Below, piece by piece: positions 30,795 through 42,303 of a DNA stretch of 64,000 bases. Both the position numbers and the translations under genes were made by a program. The stretch lies in NCBI GenBank assembly GCA_907164885.2, contig OU015499.1, positions 161,870,590-161,934,589 on the forward strand. The letters are read 5' to 3'. The stretch is from Dolomedes plantarius (Eukaryota; Arthropoda; Arachnida; Araneae; Dolomedidae). The notes below the pieces were generated by a model. It made no database searches. It was not told the origin of the DNA and worked only from the letters and a program-made list of their open reading frames with translations. Every line of letters begins with the position of its first letter. Position 1 is the stretch's first letter.

Positions 30795-33700
30795 TTTAGA
30801 AAACTGATGTCTAAACCTCTGTAAATGAAAAAATAAAACGTATGTTACCTAAATTAGTCTTTATTTTATTCCCAGTGTTTGTTTTTGGTCTTACCCCGAT
30901 TTAACGTTTTTCCGCATGTAACGTCATTTCTTTATGGTCCCTTGATTAACGTTAAATCAGGGTTTCACTGTATTATTTTTTACATTAAAAAATCCATTTC
31001 AGTAAAGCGAATGTCTATAAAAATATGGACTTAAATTTCCTCTTCTTTTTATTTATTATAATATGTTATTTTTGAAAGTGGTATAATTCGATTTGGAGCT
31101 AAAACAAATCGTTTATTTTAAAAAATAATTTTAATAATTGTTATTTCATAATAAAATTTAAAAGGTGAATAGTGTTAAAAACATCACTCGAATAGATAAG
31201 CGTTTGCCAATATTTTAAAATTAATTCAAATGCTAACCGCTAAATATTTCGATACATGAAAAAATGGACTTATACTACTTTCAAAAATAACAGATCAATT
31301 AATCCTTTACATATTTTCTGTCCTTTTATGCATCGTATTTCTTAGGTTGTCTTACGATTATTCATATCACTTTAATTCTGTGGTGAACTGTGGGGAGTTT
31401 GGTTTCAGACTTTTTAAAATTTTATGAAGACAACCTTGACTAGTAGCCAAAATTTGTTGGTTCGATATAGACAGGTAAATCTTCTAAGGGCAGAAAAATT
31501 GTGGGCATTTTGCATCTTTCACATTGCATGTTATCTCATTGAATCATCATTTGGTAAGTCAAATTTCAGTAGGTATTTAGCTCTATTAATACCTTCGACT
31601 ATCTAAAAAGTTTTTCAGAAACTTTCAAAATTTGTGGGCCTCTTTTCACAAGAGAAATATCTGTGGTAGATCTACTATTTTCAGCTTCTGATTTTAATTG
31701 CTCTTAATTTGCTACAAGAATAAGAAACAAATTTATAGCCTGAAATCTTTGAGCTAACCTCCATATTTCTTTGTAATCTGAATACAATAATTTCTGATTC
31801 ACAAAGTGTGTAGTTAAAAAATGTGCATGAAGTACGATATTCGTACCTTTGTGGTGACATTTTACTCCAAAATGCCAATTTTCTCCCTTCGATTCTTCAG
31901 TTTGTTCTGTATAGAAGTTATACACTGCAGGCATGAAAGATACTCTATATGCATAGCTGTGAAAATGCAGGGCAGGGAAAGAACCCAATTATTTCAAGCT
32001 TTTAGTGACTTTCTATTTTTCGAGTTTTGCAAATATTATAAATCTCCTCTCGCTTTTGACTAATATGTGAGATTTTCCTCTCGCTTTATTTCTGTAGTAA
32101 TAAATATAGATGACAGAAGACTTCCAAGATGTAAAAAACGAAGGCAAAAAAATTAATAGTAATCGTTTGTCGGGAAATTAGATAATTCTGAATTATGTGT
32201 AGTACCTTCTTGAAAATCCAACATGCCATGAGTATTGCAATTAAAAATGGTCATGGGATTTTTACATTCATAGATATAAATGCATATGTGTTCGTGACTT
32301 AATGCAAATTTATGTTAGCATATTCATGGTGTTGTGTGGCATTTCTTGCACCTCATTTTATCACTTTTATATCTGATCTATTTATAAGTGATGATTTTGT
32401 TGAGATACCTGAAAGTGGCTCTGAATTTTATGAAAATCTTTTAATGAAAACTTTTAAGTTTGTAGGCAAAGTTAATGAAATTTGAATAAAATTTCTTTAA
32501 ATTTTCTCTCTCTTGTACTCTGTAATCCAATCACAAATGTTATAGATTGTAATTCTCTATCTCGAGAAATGGGTAGTTATATTATAAAAGTTCCAAATGT
32601 GACTGCAGATTTTGTTTTTGATTTACTTATTCTTTTAAAAGATGTAATTCATATGAGAATTACTTTTCAGTATACTATGGATGTATATTTCTTAAATCAC
32701 TGTTTTGTTAAATATGGTATTAAACTTTTGCTGTTACTCTAAGTGCATACATGACTGCAGAATAAAATATTTCGTACTCTATCATGAAAAGTTATTTATA
32801 TTGACAATTGCTTTTTTTATCTCATTGTTATTGAAGAGGTAAGTGTAATTTTCTCAAACCAAGAAGTGTTATAATAGGTATTGTTTAATCTTCATCTGAT
32901 TTCCTGTAGCAGTGAACTGTGTTGTAGAGTTTTGACCAAAAGAATTCCAGCCTATGCGGATATCTTAAAATCATTTGATTTCATATACAAAATGAAAACT
33001 GTTATGACATTACCTTATCCTGTAAGAACAAAAAGGTTTTAGAATATTCTCTCAATCACACAATTGTTTTATTTATTTTAATAGCCAGTATAAAGGTAAC
33101 TTAAGATAATTAGAATGTAATTCGAATTATTTTTAATTTATCTAATTTTATTTTTTAAATTCTAACTCTTAAGTTTGCTTGACTTATCGCAAAACTATTT
33201 TAGTATTATCGACAACAAGTATGAAGACTGTTTAAGAGATTATTATAAGTCCCCAATTCACATTTGTAGTCTCAGTGTACATGTTTATAAGCATGCATAT
33301 TTATTTCTAGTGCATTTATTATGTAGTAGTCTCCAATGCGCTTTCATAGCTCGCTGAGTAGATGTACGCAAATCACAACTGGAAAAATATTTGCATTTCT
33401 AATCTCACAATCTTAAAGAATGTCATTATTCTGTAACATTTCTTTTTAGTCATAGATTTTGTTAAGGGCTCTTTGGCCCAACATCCGCAGTGAATATAAT
33501 AGAAAATAGACATTTTATCCATAGACTAAAATGAATATAAACGAGAAAATATATTGATATTGCATATACATTATTGAACGGGCCGATATCCATATTGTGG
33601 ATATCCCTACAAACCGAAACATATCAAATGCCTGCGCGGCCTTTATGATCTACCAAGACAAAACAATAAGAATGGCAAAGGAACCTCGCACCCTAATTAC

Positions 33701-33894
33701 AATAACTTTAAAATGCTCAGCAGTTTAATTTATCCGGAACGTAATTTATAACATCTTGGTTTATAGATATCACATTTCCCAGCTTAAACAAACTTTTATA
33801 TATTGCTATTTATTTCCCAGGAAAAATGAGAAAAAAAGCGTTATGGTACAGTGTTAATATATCTGATTCAAATTTCTTTCTCCTCTCTTTGCAG

Positions 33895-34106
33895 GTTCTC
33901 GGTACAGAACAACCTTTCATCTGCACTGTATGTGAGAAAAGATTTTCTGTTCAGAGAAGTTTAAAAAGACATCTCCGCATCCACGCGAGAGGAAATCTTT
34001 CACATGCACTGTATGTGAGAAAAAATTTTCTGTATAGTGTAATTTAAAAACACATCTCCGCAGCCACACAGAAGAGAAACCTTTCGCCTGCACTTTATGT
34101 GGAAAA
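33895..34106 (+). pseudogene. 5' fingers of ZNF copy 2, frameshifted
   Basis: A splice acceptor CTCTCTTTGCAG ends at 33894. The exon starts in frame with [20 protein letters not shown] (finger 1), then a one-base deletion in the linker (about 33990) breaks the frame, and in the restored frame a TAG near 34037 replaces a Gln codon. The leader corresponding to 4530-4900 of copy 1 is missing, so this exon begins directly in the finger array. Confidence 0.75.
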
Positions 34107-35696
34107 ATGTTTTCTAAGCAGGGGGATTTTCAAAGACTTCTCAGTACACATACGGGAGAGAAATCTTTCGCTTGCACTGTATGTGGGAAAACATTTTATA
34201 AACAGAATTCATTAAAAACTCATCTCCGCATTCACACAGGAGAGAAACCTTTCGCATGCGTTTTATGTGAAAAAATGTTTTCTAAGCAGGTAGATTTTAA
34301 AAGACATCTCCGCACCCACACGGGAGAGAAACCTTTCGCATGTACTGTATGTGAGAAAAAATTTTCTAAGCAGTTTGATTTGAAAAGACATCTCAGCACC
34401 CACACGGGAGAGAAACCTTTCGCATGTACTGTATGTGAGAGAAGATTTTATCAACAGTATAGTTTGAAAACACATCTCCGCACCCACACGGGAGAGAAAC
34501 CTTTCGCTTGCAATGTATGTGGGAAAACACTTTCAACACAGAATAGTTTAAGAATGCATCTCCGCATTCATACGGGAGAGAAACCTTTCGCATGTGCTGT
34601 ATGTGAGAAAAAATATATTCGACAGGATGATTTGAATATGCATCTCTGCACCCACACGGGAGAGAAACCTTTCGCTTGCATTGTATGTGGGAAAACATTT
34701 TCTAGACACAGTATATTAAAAAGACATCTCCGAATTCATACGGGAGAGAAACCTTTCGCATGCGCTGCATGTGAGAAAAGATTTTCTCAACAGAGTGTTT
34801 TAACAACACATCTTAGGACCCACACGGGAGAGAAACTTTTCGCCTGCACGGTATGCGAGAAGAGATTTTCTCAACAGGGTAATTTAAATACACATCTCCG
34901 CACCCACACGAGAGAGAAACTTTTCGCCTGCACTGTATGCGAGAAAAGATTTTCTCTACAGGATCATTTAGATACACATTTCCGCACCCACACGGGAGAG
35001 AAACCTTTTGTCTGCATGGTATGTCAGAAAAGATTTTCTCAACAGGGTCATTTAAGAAGACATCTCCGCGTCCACACAGGAGAGATGCCTTTCGCCTGTA
35101 CTGTATGTGAGAAAAAATTTTCTGTGCAGCATCGTTTAAAAATACACCTTCGCTCCCACACGGGAGAGAAACCTTTCGCATGCGCTGTATGTGAGAAAAA
35201 ATTTTCTCGCCAGGAGGATTTGAAATCACATCTCCGCACCCACACAGGGGAGAAACCTTTCGATTGCACTGTATGTGGGAAAACATTTTCTAAAAAGAAT
35301 ACATTAAAAAGACATCTCCGCATTCACACAGGAGAGAAACCTTTTGCCTGCACTGTATGTGAGAAAAGATTTTCTGAGCAGGGTCATTTAAGAACACATC
35401 TCCGCACCCACACGGGAGAGAAACCTTTCGCATGCGCTTTATGTGAGAAAAGATTTTCTGAACAGGGTTGTTTAAGAAGACATATCCGCATCCACACAGG
35501 AGAGAAACCTTTTGACTGCACTGTATGTGAGAAAAGATTTTCTGAACAAAGATCTTTGAAAACACATCTCCGCACCCACACGGGAGAGAAACCTTTCGTC
35601 TGCAATACATGTGAGAAAAGATTTTCTGTACAAAGATCTTTAAAAATTCATCTCCGCACACACAGGAGAGAAACCGTTCCCCTGCACCTTATGTGA
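34107..35696 (+). CDS. C2H2 zinc-finger protein, copy 2 (18 complete fingers)
   Basis: 529 residues of tandem C2H2 fingers in a strict 28-residue period with TGEKP linkers; predicted DNA-binding nuclear protein. The frame is open from about 34040. The first ATG is inside a finger whose first His is Leu (QRLLSTH), so a genuine start here would be odd. Eighteen complete fingers follow, all with Cys2His2 ligands and, unlike copy 1, nearly all with Phe at the hydrophobic core. It ends by a two-base deletion in the linker after finger 18 ([10 protein letters not shown], stop at 35696), after which finger-like sequence goes on out of frame. With breaks on both sides and the putative first exon deleted, this copy is probably a pseudogene with a long surviving frame. 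Confidence 0.7.
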   Translation: MFSKQGDFQRLLSTHTGEKSFACTVCGKTFYKQNSLKTHLRIHTGEKPFACVLCEKMFSKQVDFKRHLRTHTGEKPFACTVCEKKFSKQFDLKRHLSTHTGEKPFACTVCERRFYQQYSLKTHLRTHTGEKPFACNVCGKTLSTQNSLRMHLRIHTGEKPFACAVCEKKYIRQDDLNMHLCTHTGEKPFACIVCGKTFSRHSILKRHLRIHTGEKPFACAACEKRFSQQSVLTTHLRTHTGEKLFACTVCEKRFSQQGNLNTHLRTHTREKLFACTVCEKRFSLQDHLDTHFRTHTGEKPFVCMVCQKRFSQQGHLRRHLRVHTGEMPFACTVCEKKFSVQHRLKIHLRSHTGEKPFACAVCEKKFSRQEDLKSHLRTHTGEKPFDCTVCGKTFSKKNTLKRHLRIHTGEKPFACTVCEKRFSEQGHLRTHLRTHTGEKPFACALCEKRFSEQGCLRRHIRIHTGEKPFDCTVCEKRFSEQRSLKTHLRTHTGEKPFVCNTCEKRFSVQRSLKIHLRTHRRETVPLHLM

Positions 35697-36055
35697 GAAA
35701 AGATTTTCTCAATGGAGTCCTTTAACAGCACTTCTTCGTACCCACACTAGAGAGAAACCTTTCGCATGCACTGTATGTGAAAAAAGATTTTCTTGGAATG
35801 AGATTTTTAAATGGCATCTCCTTTTCCACGGAGAAGTCTTTTGGTCCGCAGGATATGTAAAAAAATGTTTTCTGAACTCGATCATTGAAAAAAACATGTC
35901 CTTACCTACACGGAGAAATCTTTCATCCCCTATGTGAAAGAAAAGATTTTCCTTGCTTTGTGCTTTATAAACGTATCTCCGTACTCAAACAGATAACAAA
36001 CCTTTTGATTGCACTATATGTGAGAAAAGATTTTCCAGAGAGGGTAATTTGAAAT
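35697..36055 (+). pseudogene. Decayed 3' fingers of ZNF copy 2
   Basis: In the shifted frame: [20 protein letters not shown], then [20 protein letters not shown], then degenerate units to DCTICEKRFSREGNLK and TGA at about 36053. Matches the tail of copy 1 unit for unit. Confidence 0.7.
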
Positions 36056-36736
36056 GAAAAACCTTCCATCTGGAAGGTATGAGAATTTCAGAACAGCTCC
36101 CTACCCTTTCAGGGATGTAATCAACTGTGTACTATCGTATGAAACGGGAGTTTTTGGAGCAAAGAAATATTTTTGTCCCGCCGTGGTGAAAAAGGAATTC
36201 AATGTCAGGTTTGATCGTATTTATTTCGAGGAGACATCGCATATAAATGTTTTGGAATTAATTTGCTGTTTTATGACATTATTCTTTTTTAAATATATCA
36301 ATGCGATATCGGTCATCATGTATGTTCTCTGAGGGATACTTGACCCACCAAAGAGATAGAAGTATATAAATGTTATTGTATCTGTTTATACTGCAGGAAA
36401 GGGCGTTATGGAATACCAACTATGCAATTTCTTCTGGTTTCTGTTTTTGCGTAATATTTAATTTTAGTTTTCAAGATTTAACTGTTTTTTACTACGTGTG
36501 CCGTGTTCTGTAAATCAGAAAATAAATATGAATTTTATGACGTATAAATAAATATTTTAGAGCTTCAAATCGAGACTGGATTAATTTCTCTCTTTGTCTC
36601 TCTTTTAATTAATTTAAATTTGTTTAGTTTTTATTATTTTATTAGAAGGGTTTTTATAATGTTCCGATAAAGTAATATTTAATGCATGGAGCATCTAATT
36701 ATACTTTTTATACTTTTATATTGGATATCGCCCCAA

Positions 36737-37372
36737 ATATTTATATATTGTACCAAATCCGAGCGACGGGTAAATATTCTAAAAAGTGAATTTGAAATAC
36801 AGAAATAAATATGCCAGTTACCGCAAATTGAATAATAGAAATTTATATAACATTACATCTTCAGTACACTTTCTCGAAACTTGCAGAAATGTAGACAAAA
36901 TAAAAACGTCGAATCTTCGCTGGAAGCTAACAATTCTAGCACCTAAGAACTTTTTTTAACATGGTGGAATTCAGACACAATAATTAATTATAATATAACA
37001 ATTATTAACAAGTAGCATACGACCTTAAATTTCTCTCCTTCTAAGGACCTCGTCTTAAACCAGCCGAGACTAAAACTTTCCACAAGGAGCATCACCTGTT
37101 GAAAATAGTCAGCCGATCGTATCAAAACCAACTTTAGAACTGAACTTTTTATTCCAGAATCTTATTCACCTAGGAAACAAAACTCGTGTTGCCACACCGC
37201 TGAACCAAACCATTTTCCAACAATAGACCCAAGAGCAGGACTTATTACTTACTCCATGGTAGACGTGTGAAGTACTAAACCATTGTTTTTATTTATCGTG
37301 GACTCGCTTGCCGGCGAAAACATCGCATGCTGGCGATAACACGCCAAGTTGGCCCCAAACTCGTAACAATAT
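36737..37372. other. Insertion present only in unit B
   Basis: Units A and B match up to about 7085/36735 and again from about 7115/37373. B has about 630 extra bases with no coding sequence. Ends are not clear, so the element type is unknown. 36060-36736 and 37373-38040 are duplicated non-coding DNA. Confidence 0.5.
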
Positions 37373-38084
37373 GAAATATATAATTTTAATTTTGAACTCA
37401 GCTATTGAAAAAAGTTTAAAATTTATAAATTACGCCAAGTTTTGTCTATTAAGTAATGGACTCTTTACTGAGTCTTACAATGTATTTGGACAGGACCTGG
37501 GATCATCTGCTCTCACTATGAGTGGTACCGGTATTCAGAGAGGAAACCTTTGGAAGTGACGTTTCACATTATAAGGCGAAATCTGATTGGTATTTAAAGC
37601 AAGTTATTATGAATTCGTTTGTTTAACCCTTTACTGGACAAGTAGCATATGTGATAAATTTTTGTCTTTCTGAAATTAAATTTAATCTTGTACGCAAATA
37701 CACGAGTGAATCTAAGATTCATAAGAATGTGGAGGCATCAGTTAGAAAACTTATTTTGCAGAAACGACGTGGTCTAAAGGAAAATACTATCTCCTTTTGG
37801 AGAAAAAATTTCTAAACTTTAAGAATATCATTTCGAATTTACACACTTTTGAGGTTAAATCTTCTGTGTTTGTAAAAGATTTAAATGAATGTTTTTGATA
37901 CAACCCATGGAAAAAAAATGTGGGTAACAGGTGGATATTCGGTATAAAAAAATTGATGAAATGATACATTTAGGTGCACTGGAACAGGATTCATTAATAG
38001 AACTTGAATCTATGGGGTTTTTTTCCAGCCAAAGATTGAAAAAACTATTAAGTTAGGATTTCGCTTTTTGAGATTCCCTTCCAC

Positions 38085-38150
38085 AACATGGTTTTGTGGT
38101 CTGCACGCTGACAGGTTGGAGGGGGGTCGAGCCCGATTACGCCATGCAGA
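38085..38150 (+). mobile_element. Possible tRNA-derived SINE head
   Basis: Box A-like TGGTTTTGTGGT (38089) and box B-like GGGTCGAGCCC (38124) about 36 bases apart in a short GC-rich island just past unit B. Spacing is slightly short for a tRNA. Confidence 0.3.
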
Positions 38151-39027
38151 CTGAAGCCAATGCGGGGATCGTCTCTTGTGAAGTATGGACAAATATATGC
38201 GCGATGGAAAAAAGTAAATCAGCATCGCCGGAAAGATGAAATGAAAAGTAAATGTGCGGAGATCACTGACTCGGTTGACTTTGAAAAAAACCTTTTTTTT
38301 TAAATTTTCGCAGGCTGCAAATGAAATTGAGAGTTCGATCTTCTTTTCTCAGTTACGGTCATAAATACTCGTGGTAGAAAAATTTCGCAACTTTAAACAA
38401 AATGAACTTACTGCGGTTACAATTTGCTCAAGTGTTTTCTCCCGACATACTTCTGCAGATCTGTTCTTATCCAGACAAAATTCCTTCAGCCGTGCCTTGC
38501 GAGTGAGGTTATCGATTATTCCCATGGAAACGAATGAGATGACAACGACCATATTTACTTTCAGAGCCCCGATTAACCTACTATTTCAACGTTAATTTGA
38601 AATGTTGGTTAAAAGACTACCCTGGATTCTTAATTAAAGCGGGAACACCGCCAATAGAGCTATTGAAAATATGAACAACTTAAAAAATCCCTTTTTGTTG
38701 CCAGAAATCGTAAGCAAGTACTAGGTCTAGGCCCAGTGGTCGGCAAACTCATTAGTCAGCAGAGCCAAATATCAACAGAACAATGATTGAAATTTCTTTT
38801 GAGAGCCACATTTTTTAAAATTAAACTATATAGGTAGGTGCATTGTTATTAACTTAATTACGATATTCCTAAGCTGGCCTTTGCTAAAAACGTCCTCAAT
38901 ATGATTGAGGTACGTTCGCTGAGGTCGACCCCTTCCAACTCTCCCATCCACACTCTCCTTGTATACTTATTTCGTCTATCTCCTTTCTTTCATCCTCTCT
39001 ACTATATATCCAAACCATCTCAACATA

Positions 39028-40363
39028 CAGTGTGACAATTATTAAGCTATATGAAAAAAAACTTGATAACTTTTGAACCATTGGCGAGATTAAGTTACAA
39101 CTCGGTGATTGAATGCAGAGCATGTTGGGATTATTTTGGCATGCGCCCTCGTATTGTTGTTGTTCATTTTTCGTTGAAAATGTCGAATACAGCGTTTCTG
39201 AGTGTATATCCATCGTCAAGGCCTACTATTCGAGCAATAATAGCCCAATTGTGGCTCAAAGGAAATTTCCGACCGAGTACAAGCTGAAGACACCCGGACC
39301 AAGTGTTATAACAATCAAAAATCTGATTAAAAAGTTCGAGAGAAAGGTTAGTGTTTGTGATGACAGTATTGACACCGTTGGTCGTCGGGAAAGTGTGAAA
39401 ACGCCTGAAAATATCGAGAAAAACACGAATTCTGTTTCCAAATAGCCTAAGGACAACGATCAGGCGAGCTTCACAACAGGTCGGAATCAACCGGGAGACT
39501 TTGCGACAATTTGTTGTTCAAGACCTGAAGCCCTTTCCTTACAAAATTCAAACTAATCAGCCACTGAGCGCCATTGCCATTGGACAGCGCTTGTGTTTCG
39601 AACAACTCTATTGTCGATACAATTGACAAACAAGAATTTGATGTGAGTAGGGTTTAGCGATGAAGCCCACTTTCATTTGGATGGGTACGTCAATAAGCAG
39701 AATTGCCGCATTTGGGGGACGGAAAATCCCCATTTCATGATCGAGAAGTCTCTCCAGTCCAAACGGGTAACTGTTTGGTGTGCAATGTCAAGTCTCTGAA
39801 TCATCAGTGCAATATTCATTGAAAGCACGGTGACTGCTGAACAAAATGTCAAAATTTTAGAAAATGATCTCATACCTATTATTACATCCCTATTATAGCC
39901 ATTGAAGTGACCCAGATTTAAAAAAAGATGTGGTTCATGCAGGACGGAGCACGACCCCATCGGACCAATAGAGTGTTTGAAGAGCGCATTCTGGCTTTGG
40001 GGTACCCAGAGGCCACTGGATTGGGAATCGCTTGGCCGCCATATTCTCCTGATTTCAACCCTTGTGACTCATTTTTGTGGGGCAATATTAAAGACAAAGT
40101 TTATGCAAATAACCCCGAAACCATCGCTGAGCTCAAATCAGCCATTCAGGAGGTAATCGAAAGCATCGATGTCTCGACACTTCAGCGAGTTTTGCAGAAT
40201 TTTGCTCTTTGCCTGCGCCACATCATAGCCATTGATGGCAAGCATATCGAACATGTCATAAACTAAATCCGATTACCTGTAGTTACTTTTCAAAATTGAT
40301 GAACTCAGTAGTTTTTTAACATTTGATTTTTCTATTTCGTATACCTCAATAATTGTTACCTTG
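39028..40363 (+). mobile_element. Mariner-like transposon (1336 bp)
   Basis: Ends CAGTGTGACAATTATTAAGC and (reversed) CAAGGTAACAATTATTGAGG, inverted with mismatches over about 28 bp; TA flanks (39026-39027, 40364-40365). Confidence 0.75.
39170..40266 (+). pseudogene. Mariner-like transposase with DUF4817-type N-terminus, broken
   Basis: Pieces in order: IVKAYYSSNNSPIVAQRKFP, then TIKNLIKKFERKVSV (DUF4817-type helix-turn-helix); [20 protein letters not shown], then IWGTENPH (first Asp); WFMQDGARPHRTNR (second Asp); WPPYSPDFNPCDSFLWG (third Asp in place of Glu). Several stops and frame changes lie between 39445 and 39928. The last piece (39928-40266) is an open 112-residue frame. Confidence 0.75.
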
Positions 40364-40575
40364 TACCTTTCTCAATCCTCGACACTACAACTTCTTTCCC
40401 TCCACAGCACTCCCTAAAATTAACTTAATAAACTTAACTTAAAGTTTTAAGTCTTAGTGAAACTATAGGTACGTTGAATAAAACTTGATATCATACTTAA
40501 TATCGATATTATTTATTGATAAAATTAAACTGTAAAGTATCTATAAAATTACATCAAGACAATGACAGACAAACA

Positions 40576-42090
40576 CTAATATGAACAATGGCCTCGCATC
40601 TCCTTGGAAAGTTTGGGTAAATCAGGTGTGTATGTTGTTGTTTTTAATTTTAGGCACGATTCCAGGTTCTCATCAATAAGAGGACTTCTCAATTTACTCT
40701 TGATAAGGTTCATGCTTGAAAATGGCTGTTCGTATGAATATGTAGACCCGAATAAGGAAAGAACAACAAAAGCTAGTGTTTTCAGCTGATTATATGAGTC
40801 AGGAATACGATTCCAGGTGTTAAAAATCCACATATATTCCTTCTCCAGGTCTTTCAAAGCAGACCACTTGTGCTGTGAACTAAGTTCACATTTGTTTTTC
40901 TCCAATATTTCTATATCAGCACAAAGACGTTCAAATTTCGAGCTCCACAATTCTTTGTTTTTTAAATTCAGCAATTGCATTTCAAAGTTTCCAATGTCAA
41001 TATTAGAGGGAGAAAAATTTAATTCTGTTACAGTAGCATTAAGAGGTTTTTTAACAAAAGCTAACATCGCTTTGCTGTTTCTGACTTTCTGAAACATGTT
41101 GAGAAAAGCTTCCCTCATATTTAAAAGTGAAGTAGCAAATGTCAATATCAGAATTATTTTCATGGCGATGTTTCAACAGGCTTGGAAAGTGAATCTAAGT
41201 TTCTCTATCAAAATCTTGAGCAAAAAGAGATAATTTGTTTTCGAATGAAATAACTTCTTCTAACATCCAAAAAATTGTGTTTCCTTTCCCCTGTAGTTTA
41301 CGATTAAGCTGATTTAGATGAGACGTAACGTCTACCATGAAACAAAATTTGTGGATCCACTGATCGTTCGTTAGTTCTGAATAGTGAACACCATTCTCAA
41401 GGAAAAATGCTTTAGTTTCTGTTTCTAAGGAAGCGAAACGTTTCAAAACGTTTCCTCTCGATAACCAACGTACCTTGTTATGCAGCAGAAGATCTGCGTA
41501 CACACTCTGCATTCCAACTAAAAATTCTTTAAATTGGCGATGATTAAGGGCTTTAACTATAATGGAGTTGATAACCTTAATCACCAATTCCATAGCTTTG
41601 CAAATTTCTTCTGCAAATGCCTGTGCACAAAGCGCTTCTTGAATGATACTATAGTAATGGACTCATTGTAAGTATCTCGTCATTTTTCTTTCAAAAAAGC
41701 AACAAACCCGTTTCTTAAGCCGGTCATACTTTTCACCCCGTCTGTTGAAATCGAGGCAATTTTATCGAGTTGAATATGATGTTTTTCAATGCAATCAATT
41801 ACAGAATTTGCCATATCCTCTCCACGTGTTTGAACTTTGAAAGACAATAATCCTAAATGTTTTTCTTTAGGACCTGTATATGAAATAAATCGTACAAAAA
41901 GTGAAACTTGCGCTGTATCATTTATGTCACAAGACTCGTCAACTGCTGTTGATAAAGCTGAAACCGATTTCAGATCTTCGACTTGCTGGTTGGTTATATT
42001 CGGAGACATTTTGACTAGTCTAGTCTTTCCTGCGGGGACACATTGTAGAACACGATGCAAAGATACGACTTGACGATACGAGGTTGACAT
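40576..42090 (-). pseudogene. hAT transposase, three frame blocks, N-terminal zinc finger missing
   Basis: Minus strand, N to C: LKSVSALSTAVDESCDINDT and SISTDGVKSMTGLRNGFVAF (41680-42090, region of the first catalytic Asp); NHRQFKEFLVGMQSVYADLL with NKVRWLSRGNVLKRF (41195-41593, the conserved VRWLSRG motif); and a C-terminal dimerisation block, SLFGSTYSYEQPFSSMNLIK then SKLRSPLIDENLESCLKL (40576-41163). It resembles GTF2IRD2/ZBED5-type hATs. The BED finger expected upstream does not fit in the remaining 200 bp, so the element is internally deleted. Confidence 0.75.
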
Positions 42091-42303
42091 TTAATCTTTC
42101 TGGAATGTTTTTTCATTAAGTCGCTTCAGAGCACTCGCCTAAACATAAAGACACATAAACACCATCTAAGTATATAAAAATAGAAATAAGAAAACCAGTC
42201 ATCACGAAGTTTCAATTGCAATGTACGTACACGCCCGCACGTGGCATTTTGTGGAAGAGCCACACTCAAGGGGAGCCGCTGTTTGCCGACCACTGGTCTA
42301 GGC

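Larger units (their letters stand above)
26381..30970 (+). mobile_element. pogo/Tigger transposon with nested insertions
   Basis: Inverted ends CAGTGAAACCCCGATTTAAC and (reversed) CAGTGAAACCCTGATTTAAC, TA on both sides (26379-26380, 30971-30972). Repeated AACG-type subterminal phrases (CATTTAACG, CGCATATAACG). Inside it lie a 5'-truncated LINE (26991-27344), a Tc1 (27598-28808) and a DD41D element (29213-30513). A ~100-170-bp piece of Tigger coding sequence is duplicated on both sides of the Tc1 (26917-27457 and 28889-29055). Confidence 0.85.
22986..31296 (+). mobile_element. DNA transposon with DUF7869-like protein, hugely expanded by nested insertions
   Basis: The left end GAGCTGTTATTTTTGAAAGT, continuing GGTATAAGTCCATTTTTT, matches the reversed right end GATCTGTTATTTTTGAAAGT with a one-base difference in the next few and again ...ATAAGTCCATTTTTT; about 38 bp in all. 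AATT flanks both sides (22982-22985, 31297-31300), and joining the flanks restores the unit A sequence, so this is an exact insertion. Of the 8311 bp, most is later insertions: a TTAA MITE, a Tc1 and a Tigger; about 1.5 kb remains of the original. It encodes the protein remnant at 23375-26226. I do not recognise the superfamily from its ends. Confidence 0.7.
31297..38040. repeat. Segmental duplication unit B (with ZNF copy 2)
   Basis: Aligns with unit A in order and orientation. Its first ~100 bases lie at 22200-22308, cut off by the hAT and the large nested element. Relative to A it lacks about 1.4 kb: the match leaves A near 2760 and resumes near 4150, while B is contiguous at about 33522. 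It has one extra segment at 36737-37372. 31297-33890 holds no gene I can support. Confidence 0.85.
38826..40430 (-). pseudogene. RTE-like LINE C-terminal remnant, split by a mariner-like element
   Basis: On the minus strand, after the mariner insertion: MLRWFGYIVERMKERR, then VDGRVGRGRPQRTYLNHIED and VFSKGQLRNIV, the C-terminal phrase of RTE-like LINEs (LRW.GH..RM ... GRGRP...). The upstream portion lies at 40364-40430. Stops present; 5' part absent. Confidence 0.6.
38733..42295 (-). mobile_element. hAT transposon (SPIN-like ends) with nested LINE and mariner
   Basis: Ends CAGTGGTCGGCAAACTC and (reversed) CAGTGGTCGGCAAACAG, flanked by GTCTAGGC (38725-38732 and 42296-42303), an 8-bp duplication with one extra C at the left junction. 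It carries a broken hAT transposase on the minus strand and an RTE-like LINE end that was itself hit by a mariner-like element. Confidence 0.85.
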
